Made by a program: the position numbers and the translations under genes
The notes under the pieces: generated by a model
Databases searched by the model: none
What the model saw: only the letters and a program-made list of their open reading frames with translations
Told to the model about the DNA's origin: nothing
NCBI RefSeq assembly: GCF_042658365.1
Contig: NZ_JBHSQC010000015.1
DNA from: Carnobacterium_A antarcticum
Lineage (GTDB): Bacteria > Bacillota > Bacilli > Lactobacillales > Carnobacteriaceae
Length of the DNA stretch: 64,000 bases
Direction: 5' to 3' (one strand)
In this document: positions 1 to 7,734 of the stretch, in pieces
How positions within the stretch are numbered: the first letter of the stretch is position 1
Layout of the letters: each line of letters starts with the position of its first letter

Positions 1-765
1 CAAATTTTTAAAATTGCTGATTCTCTCCAATGCTTGAGGCATTAAAGTTAAAGCCTTTGTTGTCAAGGTATTCTGTAAAAGAACTTCCCAATTCTTATTA
101 GTAAAGATTATGTTAGGATGGAACCCAGATTCCGAACAACGTTCGTGGAGAATGTTCCCCAGTACATAATCATTAGAAAAAGAGCAAATATCATAACCTT
201 TTAAATCTTTGATTTCAATAGTTTCTTTTTGTGCAAGCGGATGATCAAAAGGCAAAACGACAGAAACAGTATATTGGGAATGAGAAGTATTTAACCGTTC
301 TATCTCAATAGAGGATTCATAATTAGGAAAAGAAACCAAGCCAATATCTATTTCATTTTGAGCAAGTTTCTCTTGGATTTCAACAGACCCGCTTTGAACA
401 AATGTTAGTTCAACTTCAGGATTCATAGTTGTAAATTGAACGATTTGTTCCATATATTGGATAACGAAAAGAACGGTGATACCCACTTTCAAGTTTTTCT
501 TCCCAGGTTTCATTTTATGCATATCTTCGATTAAGCCTTCAAATTCATCTAAGACTTTTTGTCCGCGCGTCAGTAGCTTTTCTCCTTTTTCTGTTAACTG
601 AAGTCCTTGTTTAGTTTGAAAAAATAAATGAGCATTAAACTCTTCTTCCAATTGTTGAATATTCCAACTTAAAGTAGGTTGTGTGACAAATAAACTTTTT
701 GCAGCTGCAGTATAACTTCTAGTATTAGCAATTGTGATGAAATACTTTAATTGACGAAGTTCCAT
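1..765 (-). CDS. LysR-family transcriptional regulator (C-terminus beyond window)
   Basis: Reading the minus strand from an ATG at 765 gives 255 residues open to the window edge, so the C-terminal end is missing. The first 60 residues form a LysR winged helix-turn-helix (start MELRQLKYFITIANTRSYT, then AAAKSLFVTQPTLS). From about residue 90 a periplasmic-binding-like effector domain begins (LKVGITVLF). An AAAGGAG Shine-Dalgarno sequence lies a few bases before the ATG. LysR proteins bind promoters as tetramers in response to a small ligand; the ligand cannot be told from this sequence. The membrane-protein gene at 1072 is divergently transcribed and is a possible target, which is inference only. 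Confidence 0.9.
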   Translation of the reverse strand, partial: MELRQLKYFITIANTRSYTAAAKSLFVTQPTLSWNIQQLEEEFNAHLFFQTKQGLQLTEKGEKLLTRGQKVLDEFEGLIEDMHKMKPGKKNLKVGITVLFVIQYMEQIVQFTTMNPEVELTFVQSGSVEIQEKLAQNEIDIGLVSFPNYESSIEIERLNTSHSQYTVSVVLPFDHPLAQKETIEIKDLKGYDICSFSNDYVLGNILHERCSESGFHPNIIFTNKNWEVLLQNTLTTKALTLMPQALERISNFKNL

Positions 766-834
766 TGTTTACTCCTTTCCTTTTAAAAAACATTGTCTAA
801 TACCTAACAATATTAAACTGAAGACGGTTGCTTT

Positions 835-848
835 GGAAAACGCTTACT
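835..848. promoter_or_regulatory. cre-like catabolite-control site (weak)
   Basis: GGAAAACGCTTACT matches the CcpA operator consensus TGNAANCGNWNNCW at all but the first base. It lies about 70 bases upstream of the LysR start. A single match of this kind can occur by chance, so this is tentative. Confidence 0.25.
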
Positions 849-994
849 TATATAGTGAGTTTACCATATATCCCTAATCAATGGATTAAAAAAAGATGAG
901 ACCATTTTGAAACTTCTTGAAAACCCAAAATTCTAATGTGTGAGGAAACCGAAGATTTGTTTAAAAAATTTATAGTTAGTGAGAATGAAAAATA

Positions 995-1029
995 TTGTTT
1001 ATATGGGTAATAAAGTATACTATTACCAT
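995..1029 (+). promoter_or_regulatory. Probable sigma-A promoter with overlapping inverted repeat
   Basis: TTGTTT (995-1000) and TACTAT (1018-1023) are separated by 17 bases, a good housekeeping promoter for the gene at 1072. An imperfect inverted repeat, ATGGGTAATA (1003-1012) and TATTACCAT (1021-1029), covers the spacer and the -10 box, where a repressor could act. Confidence 0.4.
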
Positions 1030-1071
1030 AAATAGAACTAAGAAAAGACGAAAGACATAAAGTGGTATCAA

Positions 1072-1491
1072 ATGAAGAAAAATATTGGAATAGTGTTGTT
1101 GACGCTCAGCAACATCCTATCGACGCTAACCGTTTTTGCCATCGCTGGTTTGTTAGCATATCTTAATACACTTGCATTAGAGAACGCAGCAAGTTCAACA
1201 AATTGGGATACTCCGATAAATTGGGTAACTATCTTATTTGAATTGGTTAAGTGGTTTAGTTTCTATCAAGTAGTTTTCAAAAAAAGTTTAACCTGGATAA
1301 AGATTTATATTGTACTTGCCTTGGTTCTAGTACTGACTAGTGCAGCGTTATTATTTCCATTGTTAGCCACGGTATTTTCTATCCTAGCATTATTTTTATT
1401 GTTTTTGGTACTGCTTTTGATTATTTTGTATGCAACTTCAATTGTTTTATTATTCTCATCCATTAAGAAACCAGCAGAGATTCATATTTAA
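1072..1491 (+). CDS. Small integral membrane protein, function unknown
   Basis: 139 residues, about four hydrophobic segments (roughly 5-30, 50-68, 74-96 and 98-130), with a polar stretch (residues 40-50) between the first and second. The C-terminal half is very rich in Leu, Ile and Val. No family motif is recognisable. The Shine-Dalgarno sequence is weak (AAGTGG six bases before the ATG), but a good promoter lies just upstream. The gene is followed closely by another unknown gene and the two may be co-transcribed. It is a membrane protein by composition; no activity is claimed. Confidence 0.6.
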   Translation: MKKNIGIVLLTLSNILSTLTVFAIAGLLAYLNTLALENAASSTNWDTPINWVTILFELVKWFSFYQVVFKKSLTWIKIYIVLALVLVLTSAALLFPLLATVFSILALFLLFLVLLLIILYATSIVLLFSSIKKPAEIHI

Positions 1492-1538
1492 ACAAGGTAA
1501 AGCTTTAAAAAATGAATAAGGGAAGAGAGGTTATCGAC

Positions 1539-1934
1539 ATGAACGTCATATTAAAGGAAGAAAATTACCTTGATCACCTTGCTGTAACATATACTGACTC
1601 GAAATTTGAGAAAGGAAAGACGATTATTGGACAAAAAATTGGTGCAAACTTTTTCTATTGCATCTACATAGGTGAATCTTTTTTTGTGGTTACAGCTACT
1701 AGTACTGCGACGTTTGATTTTTATGATTCTTTCAAACGAGATATAAGCGAGCTGTTGAACCTAGATATAAAAGAAAACCTATTTACTATTAGAATATTAT
1801 TAACGTTAAACGAAAAAATAGACGGTCAATACACCATTACGGAACGAAAATTTAAAACGTCAAAACTGTTGCTAACGGATTTTAATAAAAAAAATACGAG
1901 AGACTTCATGAGTCATCAAAAAACGGATAATTAA
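1539..1934 (+). CDS. Hypothetical protein
   Basis: 131 residues from the ATG at 1539, chosen because GGAAGAGAGG (1521-1530) precedes it at a good distance; an in-frame ATG at 1512 has no comparable ribosome binding site. The protein is soluble, mixed alpha/beta in character, with no signal peptide or membrane segment and no motif I recognise. It starts 47 bases after the membrane-protein gene on the same strand and probably shares its transcript. Confidence 0.55.
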   Translation: MNVILKEENYLDHLAVTYTDSKFEKGKTIIGQKIGANFFYCIYIGESFFVVTATSTATFDFYDSFKRDISELLNLDIKENLFTIRILLTLNEKIDGQYTITERKFKTSKLLLTDFNKKNTRDFMSHQKTDN

Positions 1935-2050
1935 AGAAGCTAGTTGGTTTAGTGAGGTTTTTCTTTTAGTTTAAGGCTTAGCAGAAACCTTAGATTAAAA
2001 ATAGAATCTGACATTATAGAAAACAATCGTTAATAGGAGGTTGGAGTGCA

Positions 2051-2572
2051 ATGCTATTTATTATTGATATGCAAAATGATTTTGTTGATAACGAAAAAGG
2101 GAAATTACCAGTACCTGGTGCAGCCGCAATTGTTCCAAAAATCATCCAAGAAATAAAGAAACAAGAAGAACAAGGCGAATCAATTTATTATACTTTGGAT
2201 CAACACGATACAGAAGACGATGAGCGTTCTAAAGAAGAAAAACAATGGGGTATGGACTTGTATCTTCCTTTAAAAGAGGCTTTGAAAAATCACACAGCTA
2301 TTAAGAAAACTTTTCATTCTATCTCGCCGGAAGATGCAGCTGAACTGAAAAAAGAATACGGAGAAGATCCTGATAGACTTATTGAATTTGTCGGTGTTGA
2401 AACAAATGTCTGTGTCCTCTCAAATGCGGTGATGCTTCACACATCATTTCCTCTAGCCTCAATTCGGATTTTAAAAGATATGTGTGTGGGTACAACACCT
2501 GAACTTCATCAAGCAGCTTTGGATGTTATGAAGAGCTTAAAAATGGAAGTGCAAACTTCAGATGAAACCTAA
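2051..2572 (+). CDS. Isochorismatase-family cysteine hydrolase (nicotinamidase-like)
   Basis: 173 residues. The N-terminus MLFIIDMQNDFVD carries the family Asp (D6), a Lys is found at 85/86 in AIKKTFHS, and VGVETNVCVLSNA places the nucleophilic Cys at 121 after the usual cis-peptide region; together these form the Asp-Lys-Cys triad of the superfamily. QHDTEDDE near residue 51 corresponds to the metal-binding loop of nicotinamidases, so hydrolysis of nicotinamide or a related amide is plausible but not proven. Length is normal for the short PncA-like members. Start supported by AGGAGG at 2035-2040. Confidence 0.8.
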   Translation: MLFIIDMQNDFVDNEKGKLPVPGAAAIVPKIIQEIKKQEEQGESIYYTLDQHDTEDDERSKEEKQWGMDLYLPLKEALKNHTAIKKTFHSISPEDAAELKKEYGEDPDRLIEFVGVETNVCVLSNAVMLHTSFPLASIRILKDMCVGTTPELHQAALDVMKSLKMEVQTSDET

Positions 2573-2642
2573 ACATCGAAGAAGTGTGTTCGTTTGTAGA
2601 AATCAGGAGAAAGAAACCTTTAAATTAGAAAGGCGATAGCCA

Positions 2643-3134
2643 ATGGAGTATTATATCAAGCAGAAAATATTTTCTTGGAATGACCGGTTTACAATTAAAA
2701 ACAACCAAGGACAAGATGTTTATTCAGTAGAAGGCGAACTCTTTTCATGGGGAAAGAAATTGCATGTGCAAGATATGAGCGGAAACGAAGTACTGTATAT
2801 CGAACAACGGCTGTGGCGGTTTTTGCCTACGTATTCATTGTTTATTGAAGATAAAGAAGTGGCTGCAGTGATCAAAGAACTCACTTTTTTAAGACCGCGT
2901 TACACAATTGAAGGCCCTTCTTGGAATGTAGAAGGTTCTTTTTGGGAACATAATTATCAAATCGTAGAACAAGGAAGAGTGATTGCAGATATTTCTAAAG
3001 AGTGGCTGAGCTGGGGGGATGCCTATGCACTGAACATTAGCGATGAAACCAATGTGTTAGCAGCTTTAGGCGTAATCATTGTTATCGATTGTGTGATGGC
3101 AAGTCAGCGAGCCGCTGGCAGCAGTGGTTCATAA
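2643..3134 (+). CDS. LURP-one-related / tubby C-like protein
   Basis: 163 residues. The opening (YYIKQKIFSWNDRFTIKN) followed by repeated short beta strands (YSVEGELFSWGKKLHV, YTIEGPSWNVEGSF) is typical of the LURP-one-related (DUF567) beta-barrel family that includes B. subtilis YxjI. The C-terminus has a hydrophobic helix (ALGVIIVIDCVMA), which in the structural family sits inside the barrel. The biochemical role of bacterial members is unknown. AAAGGCGATAG precedes the ATG. It is followed by an inverted repeat and a bidirectional terminator shared with the convergent aldo/keto reductase gene. Confidence 0.75.
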   Translation: MEYYIKQKIFSWNDRFTIKNNQGQDVYSVEGELFSWGKKLHVQDMSGNEVLYIEQRLWRFLPTYSLFIEDKEVAAVIKELTFLRPRYTIEGPSWNVEGSFWEHNYQIVEQGRVIADISKEWLSWGDAYALNISDETNVLAALGVIIVIDCVMASQRAAGSSGS

Positions 3135-3151
3135 AAAGAAAAATTTATCAA

Positions 3152-3206
3152 CACATGACATATAGAGAGAAAAATAAATAATAAAATAAACTCTCTATAA
3201 AATGTG
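3152..3206. repeat. Interrupted inverted repeat
   Basis: CACAT, four bases, TATAGAGAG on the left pairs with CTCTCTATA, two bases, ATGTG on the right, across an A-rich 21-base loop. There is no T-run after it on either strand, so it is not a standard terminator. It lies between the LURP-like gene and the terminator at 3255. Confidence 0.4.
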
Positions 3207-3254
3207 AATAAAACTATTAGTTTATTGAAAGAACTTAAGCTCATAAACTAAAAA

Positions 3255-3297
3255 AACAGGTACTAGCGGTTTTACTCCCTAGCGCCTGTTTTTTATT
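3255..3297. terminator. Bidirectional Rho-independent terminator
   Basis: Arms AACAGGTACTAG (3255-3266) and CTAGCGCCTGTT (3279-3290) pair with one wobble and one mismatch. An A-run precedes and a T-run follows, so it can stop transcription from both sides. It separates the convergent genes at 2643 and 3297. Confidence 0.8.
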
Positions 3298-4139
3298 TAA
3301 AACTCTTCATATTCAGCTGGATCTTGATTCTTGTTGCGTCCATCTGGTTTGTTTAAGGCAGAGATCAGAGTCATTTCTTCGTCAGTCAATACAAAATCAA
3401 AAATCGATAAGTTGTCTAATTGGTGTTTAAATGAAGAGGACTTAGGAATCGGAATAGAACCTAATTGGATATGCCAACGTAAAATGGTTTGCGAAATAGA
3501 TTTTTTGTGGGTATCTGCGATTTCTTTGATGGCTTTATTTTGCAAGATATCGTTGGCTCTGCCTAAAGGACTCCAAGATTGTGTTTGAATACCCTGTTCT
3601 TTGTTCCAAGCGAGTTGTTTTTCTTGAGTAAAATAAGGATGGAGTTCGATTTGATTGATACTTGGCAATACGTCTGTTTCTTTTTCTAATCGTTTTAAAT
3701 GTTCTGGCAAAAAGTTAGAAACGCCGATTGAACGAATCAAACCAAACTTTTGTGCATCAATTAAGGCTTGCCATGCTTCTATATACTGGTCTTGTTTAGG
3801 GTTAGGCCAATGAATCAAATAAAGGTCATAGTAATCAAGCCCTGCCCGGTAAAGGGATTCTTGGATAGCAGTGACGGCATCATCATACAGGTGGTAACGA
3901 CCAGGAAGTTTTGAGGTTACCACTAATTTTTCGCGGGGAACAGAACTGCGCTTGATGGCTTGTCCAACGGTTGCTTCGTTTTCGTAATTATAGGCGGTAT
4001 CGATTAAACGGTAACCCGCAGCAATGGCATTTTCAATAGCATTAACTCCACGTGCTCCTTTTATAGTATACGTACCAAAGCCAATATTGGGCATAATTAA
4101 TCCATCGTTCAATGTGATTTCTGGAACATTTTTATCCAT
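3297..4139 (-). CDS. Aldo/keto reductase
   Basis: 280 residues, full length for the family. The catalytic tetrad is visible: D47 and Y52 in DTAYNYENE, K77 in VVTSKLPG, H110 in LIHWPNP. Later motifs GVSNF and NQIELHPYF, and the NADPH-binding IPIPKSSS, are also present. The protein is a TIM-barrel NADPH-dependent oxidoreductase reducing aldehydes or ketones, most like the YvgN/YtbE group (2,5-diketogluconate reductase-like); the physiological substrate is unknown. GAGGAGA precedes the ATG on the minus strand. Confidence 0.9.
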   Translation of the reverse strand: MDKNVPEITLNDGLIMPNIGFGTYTIKGARGVNAIENAIAAGYRLIDTAYNYENEATVGQAIKRSSVPREKLVVTSKLPGRYHLYDDAVTAIQESLYRAGLDYYDLYLIHWPNPKQDQYIEAWQALIDAQKFGLIRSIGVSNFLPEHLKRLEKETDVLPSINQIELHPYFTQEKQLAWNKEQGIQTQSWSPLGRANDILQNKAIKEIADTHKKSISQTILRWHIQLGSIPIPKSSSFKHQLDNLSIFDFVLTDEEMTLISALNKPDGRNKNQDPAEYEEF

Positions 4140-4275
4140 ATCATCTCTCCTCTTAAAATGCTGGTTCTACAATAGAAGTTTACCATGTAAAAAAATGGCT
4201 GCAAGGAAATGCTTTAACGGTTTAGATTTATAATTTGAGAAGATTGCAGAACAATTCTTTTTTGGAAAAAGCGCT

Positions 4276-4301
4276 TAAAAAAATAATAAACTGTCCGATA
4301 T
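4276..4301 (+). promoter_or_regulatory. Sigma-28 (SigD-type) promoter
   Basis: TAAA (4276-4279), 14 bases, TCCGATAT (4294-4301): one base away from the B. subtilis SigD consensus TAAA-N14/16-GCCGATAT. It drives the chemoreceptor at 4428 and probably the che-fliMY genes behind it. Confidence 0.75.
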
Positions 4302-4427
4302 AAACAAAGAGTAAATTGTCGCGAAAATAAAGCCGGTTTTTGCCATAGCTGAAAATAAGAGAATGAATGAAAGACAAACTCTGGATAACGCTTTGTTGAG
4401 AACCAATAATAAGAGGAGGATTTTTAA

Positions 4428-6521
4428 GTGGTCCGTAAAGAGAGAAAGAATAAAGTGGAAAAAATGAAGTCCCAGAAAAAAAGTATCGGCATGAATGTGG
4501 GCATAACCTTGTTTTTAGTTGTGATTATACCTGTTATTATTGTTTTATTGACGAGCTACAACAGTACAAAAGCTTCATTGACACAGCGTGTTGAAACGGG
4601 TGAGAAAAGCAGCACGACACAGTTCGCTACTCAATTAGATTGGATCGGGCAAGAATTAGAGGATACGTTAGAAATATTAGCTCAAAAACCTGATTTTTGG
4701 GAATTGTCGGAAGATGCTGCACTTGAAGAAAGTATTTCAGAAGATCTATTATTTGTTGAGACGAGTAGTTTATACATAGAACATGCTTATTATGTGCCGG
4801 TAGGGGAAGGCATAATTGGTGAAGGACTCGATGAATCAATAGACAATACTACTCGAGAATGGTATCAGCGGGCCGTCGAGCGGCACGGCGCACTTTATTG
4901 GAGCGAAGCCTATACGGATGCGGGAACTGGAAAACCTGTAATGACTATTTCTAAAGCGATTGTCCGTGATGGCGAAGTTTACGGGGTATTAGGGTTTGAT
5001 TTGAGTTTTGAAAAAATCAATAAATTGATTACTTCTTCTCAAGTTGGAAATACCGGAGAATTTTTTGTGATTACTGATAAAGGAACGTATGTGATGGCAA
5101 AAGACCCTGAAAAGATAGGGAAAGATGTCTCAGATAAACCACTCTTTACACAAATAGTCGGTCAAGCCGGCTTTGTTCATGACGATGCTTATAATAAAGA
5201 CATTGACCTTTATTATAAAGAAGTCGATAGACTAGGAATGATCGTTTATGGAGCTGTTCACCCAGAAGAAATGGCTGATGAAAACAAAGCGAGCCTTAAT
5301 AGCGCTTTAATCGTTTTATTGGTTTCTTTAGTCATTGCGTTAATTGCAGCTGTCTTATTCTCAAAATACATTAAGAAATTAACCACTGCTTTAACGAACG
5401 CTTTTAGCAAAGTCCAAGACGGTGATTTAACCGCTCAAATGACAGCAAAAGACATTATGATCTTGCCTAGAATGAAATGGTTTAGAAATAAAAAAGAAAC
5501 TAGAACAGAAGGAAAAGAACTTGATCGAAATGGAAATGAATTGCATCAAATCGCCCTTTCATTCAATGAAATGGTGCACAATTTTAGAATAATGGTTGGC
5601 GGTATCCAAGAAAATAGTCATAAGATAATCGATATGTCGACTACCCTAACAGAGATTGCGAAACAAACGAGTTCAGCAACAGAAGAAGTTTCAGAGACGA
5701 TCACAGGAATCGCTGAAGCAACAAGTATCCAAACCCAAGATGCAGAAGAAACTTCAGGTAAAATGGAAGAACTATCAAAAGTCTTAGGGAAAGTAGAACA
5801 AAACATTCAAAAAATGGGGCAAAGTGCTGATGACACAACAGTAGCCAATGGACGAAACAGTGAGAAAATGTTCCATGTCTATGAAAACTGGCAAGCGAAT
5901 ATTGAAATGATGGTGCAGTTAACGGAAAGCATTAATGTAGTCGTTGCAGAAATCCAAAGCATCGAAAACATCAGCCAAGTAATCAGCGGTATTTCTGCCC
6001 AAACCAACTTGTTAGCACTGAATGCTTCGATTGAAGCGGCTCGTGCAGGCGAATCTGGCAGAGGGTTTGCTGTGGTAGCAGACGAAGTCAGGAAACTAGC
6101 TGAACAAAGTGCTCAATCCACTAAAAATATTGGGGACATCATTAAAACTGTTCAAAAAAGTTCTCAAACCATGATTTCGAAAATGAATCAATCTTTTGAA
6201 GAAAGTGAAAAACAAACACACACGATCGATGAAGCAATCGATTCTGCTAATACAGTAACCGATCAAATGGAAGTTTTAGTAGAAAACATTATCAGTGTGG
6301 CCGGTTTAAGCAGCCAAATCGAATCTCATAAAGATGAAGCCGTTTCAGCTGTTGAAAATATTGCTGCATCCGCACAAGAAAACTCAGCTGGAACACAAGA
6401 AGTGTCTGCGAATGCAGAAGAAATTTTGGCAACGATGGAAGAATTTTCTGCCAGCATTGCAGATTTGGATAATATTGCTAAACAATTAAATGAAGAAGCC
6501 AAACAGTTTAAAATTAATTGA
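4428..6521 (+). CDS. Methyl-accepting chemotaxis protein with extracellular Cache-type sensor
   Basis: 697 residues from a GTG start placed by AAGAGGAGG (4411-4419). Order: short basic N-terminus, membrane helix about 23-43, extracellular sensor about 44-288 of dCache type (TREWYQRAVERHG, GKPVMTISKAI, GVLGFDLSF), second membrane helix about 289-311, HAMP region, long coiled-coil signalling domain with the invariant hairpin tip around LLALNASIEAARAGESGRG. It transmits ligand binding to CheA through CheW. The HAMP connector is unusually long, with an extra basic stretch (MKWFRNKKETRTEGKELDR) between the two amphipathic helices. It is the first gene after a sigma-28 promoter. Confidence 0.9.
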   Translation: MVRKERKNKVEKMKSQKKSIGMNVGITLFLVVIIPVIIVLLTSYNSTKASLTQRVETGEKSSTTQFATQLDWIGQELEDTLEILAQKPDFWELSEDAALEESISEDLLFVETSSLYIEHAYYVPVGEGIIGEGLDESIDNTTREWYQRAVERHGALYWSEAYTDAGTGKPVMTISKAIVRDGEVYGVLGFDLSFEKINKLITSSQVGNTGEFFVITDKGTYVMAKDPEKIGKDVSDKPLFTQIVGQAGFVHDDAYNKDIDLYYKEVDRLGMIVYGAVHPEEMADENKASLNSALIVLLVSLVIALIAAVLFSKYIKKLTTALTNAFSKVQDGDLTAQMTAKDIMILPRMKWFRNKKETRTEGKELDRNGNELHQIALSFNEMVHNFRIMVGGIQENSHKIIDMSTTLTEIAKQTSSATEEVSETITGIAEATSIQTQDAEETSGKMEELSKVLGKVEQNIQKMGQSADDTTVANGRNSEKMFHVYENWQANIEMMVQLTESINVVVAEIQSIENISQVISGISAQTNLLALNASIEAARAGESGRGFAVVADEVRKLAEQSAQSTKNIGDIIKTVQKSSQTMISKMNQSFEESEKQTHTIDEAIDSANTVTDQMEVLVENIISVAGLSSQIESHKDEAVSAVENIAASAQENSAGTQEVSANAEEILATMEEFSASIADLDNIAKQLNEEAKQFKIN

Positions 6522-6573
6522 CCTTTATTTTGAATGACCAAAGAGTGTGCTGATTTATTCAGCTTATAACAGG

Positions 6574-6650
6574 AGAAATCAGTGGTGATCCGGCAGTATG
6601 GGCAGAAATAAAAAGGTTCTGCCTGTACCAAAGGTCCCACTGGTTTTCTG
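6574..6650 (+). other. Nested hairpin in the leader of cheW
   Basis: Outer arms GAAATCAGTGG (6575-6585) and CCACTGGTTTTC (6637-6648) enclose a second perfect stem GGCAGAA (6601-6607) / TTCTGCC (6617-6623). The gap between the chemoreceptor and cheW is otherwise empty. It is followed only by mixed T-rich sequence, so it may be a weak terminator, an mRNA-stability element or a leader structure. Confidence 0.4.
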
Positions 6651-6724
6651 TTATTCTGCTATGAAAAATAAGTACATCAAAACTCGACAGTACCATAAAA
6701 AAGAAACTATGCAGGAGGAACAAC

Positions 6725-7180
6725 ATGGAAAAGTTTATTGTTTTTACCAGCGGCGCTCAAAATTTTGCGATCCCGATAACAGATGTGGAAAAAATCATCA
6801 TGATGGAAGATCCGACAAGAATTCCTGATACCTCATCCTATTTACTAGGAGCTATTCCATATAGCGACCGGCTCTTGCCGATTGTTGATTTATCTGAACG
6901 GCTGTTTAAACAGCTGACGCCTTTAACACCAAAAACAAAAGTCATTGTAGCCGAATGGAAAGAACTGAAAATCGGATTAGTGGTAGATGATGTCCTTGCT
7001 GTCAATAATTTTGAAGAAATTCCGGCTGATGAAGCAGAAGCGGCTGAAGAAATGAGAGGCGCAGCAAAATATGTACGTGCGCTGTTTAAAACAGAAGCAG
7101 GGATCATTTTGGTATTAGATGTGGATGCTCTCTTTTCAACAGAAAATGAAAAAGAACTGATTGAACTCATCAATAAATAA
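6725..7180 (+). CDS. cheW: Chemotaxis coupling protein CheW
   Basis: 151 residues, SH3-like CheW fold: FIVFTSGAQNFAIPITDVEKII, then the conserved GAIPYSDRLLPIVDLSERL block and IGLVVDDVLAV. It links chemoreceptors to the CheA kinase at the receptor array. CAGGAGGAAC supports the start. It is the first gene of the che cluster, followed by cheD after 48 bases. A second CheW is encoded at 12658, so the array may use two couplers; no cheV is seen. Confidence 0.9.
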   Translation: MEKFIVFTSGAQNFAIPITDVEKIIMMEDPTRIPDTSSYLLGAIPYSDRLLPIVDLSERLFKQLTPLTPKTKVIVAEWKELKIGLVVDDVLAVNNFEEIPADEAEAAEEMRGAAKYVRALFKTEAGIILVLDVDALFSTENEKELIELINK

Positions 7181-7228
7181 GGTAAACTAAAAAAGCGAAC
7201 GGTAAGACAAAGGATTGGGGAAAGAGGC

Positions 7229-7711
7229 ATGATGAACGAAATAAAAGTAGGTATCTCAGACTACAAAGTAGCACGGATGCCTCAAACGCTGATGACGATT
7301 GGGTTAGGTTCGTGCGTAGGAGTAGCGATCTATGACCCAAAAACAAAAGTCGGCGGCTTGAGTCATATCATGCTGCCAGACAGCAGCTCATTTAAAGGAG
7401 CCAATAAAATTGAGAAATTTGCTGATTTAGCGATTCCACAAATGGTTGCAGAAATTAGAAACCAGACAAAAAACCAGAAATTAATTGCTAAAATTGCCGG
7501 CGGAGCCAGTATGTTTCAAGTGTCGAAAGACGCGTATAAAGGCAGTATCGGCGATCGCAATGTTTTAGCAGTAGAACGCAGCCTGAAAGAAATGGGCATA
7601 CCCTTACTCGGCACACATACCGGCGGAAATATGGGCAGAACGATGATCGTAGATTTAACGACATTTACAGTCAAGGTCCGAATGGTCAACAGAGAAATTA
7701 TTGTATTGTAA
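7229..7711 (+). CDS. cheD: Chemoreceptor glutamine deamidase CheD
   Basis: 160 residues (or 159 from the second Met). The catalytic Cys and His are present in GLGSCVGVAIYD (C29) and GGLSHIMLPD (H46), with the conserved HTGGNMGRTM near the end. CheD deamidates receptor glutamines and, in B. subtilis, also stimulates CheC, which is encoded downstream here (11677). GGGAAAGAGG precedes the tandem ATGs. It is followed by cheB after 23 bases. Confidence 0.92.
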   Translation: MMNEIKVGISDYKVARMPQTLMTIGLGSCVGVAIYDPKTKVGGLSHIMLPDSSSFKGANKIEKFADLAIPQMVAEIRNQTKNQKLIAKIAGGASMFQVSKDAYKGSIGDRNVLAVERSLKEMGIPLLGTHTGGNMGRTMIVDLTTFTVKVRMVNREIIVL

Positions 7712-7734
7712 AGCGGACAGGAGAGACTTAAAAG

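Noticed and set aside
6522..6724. c-di-GMP riboswitch before cheW
   Set aside because: The conserved GEMM core and tetraloop-receptor pieces are not present.
6598..6828. 76-codon frame overlapping the start of cheW
   Set aside because: Overlaps cheW in another frame, begins inside the hairpin region, no family features.
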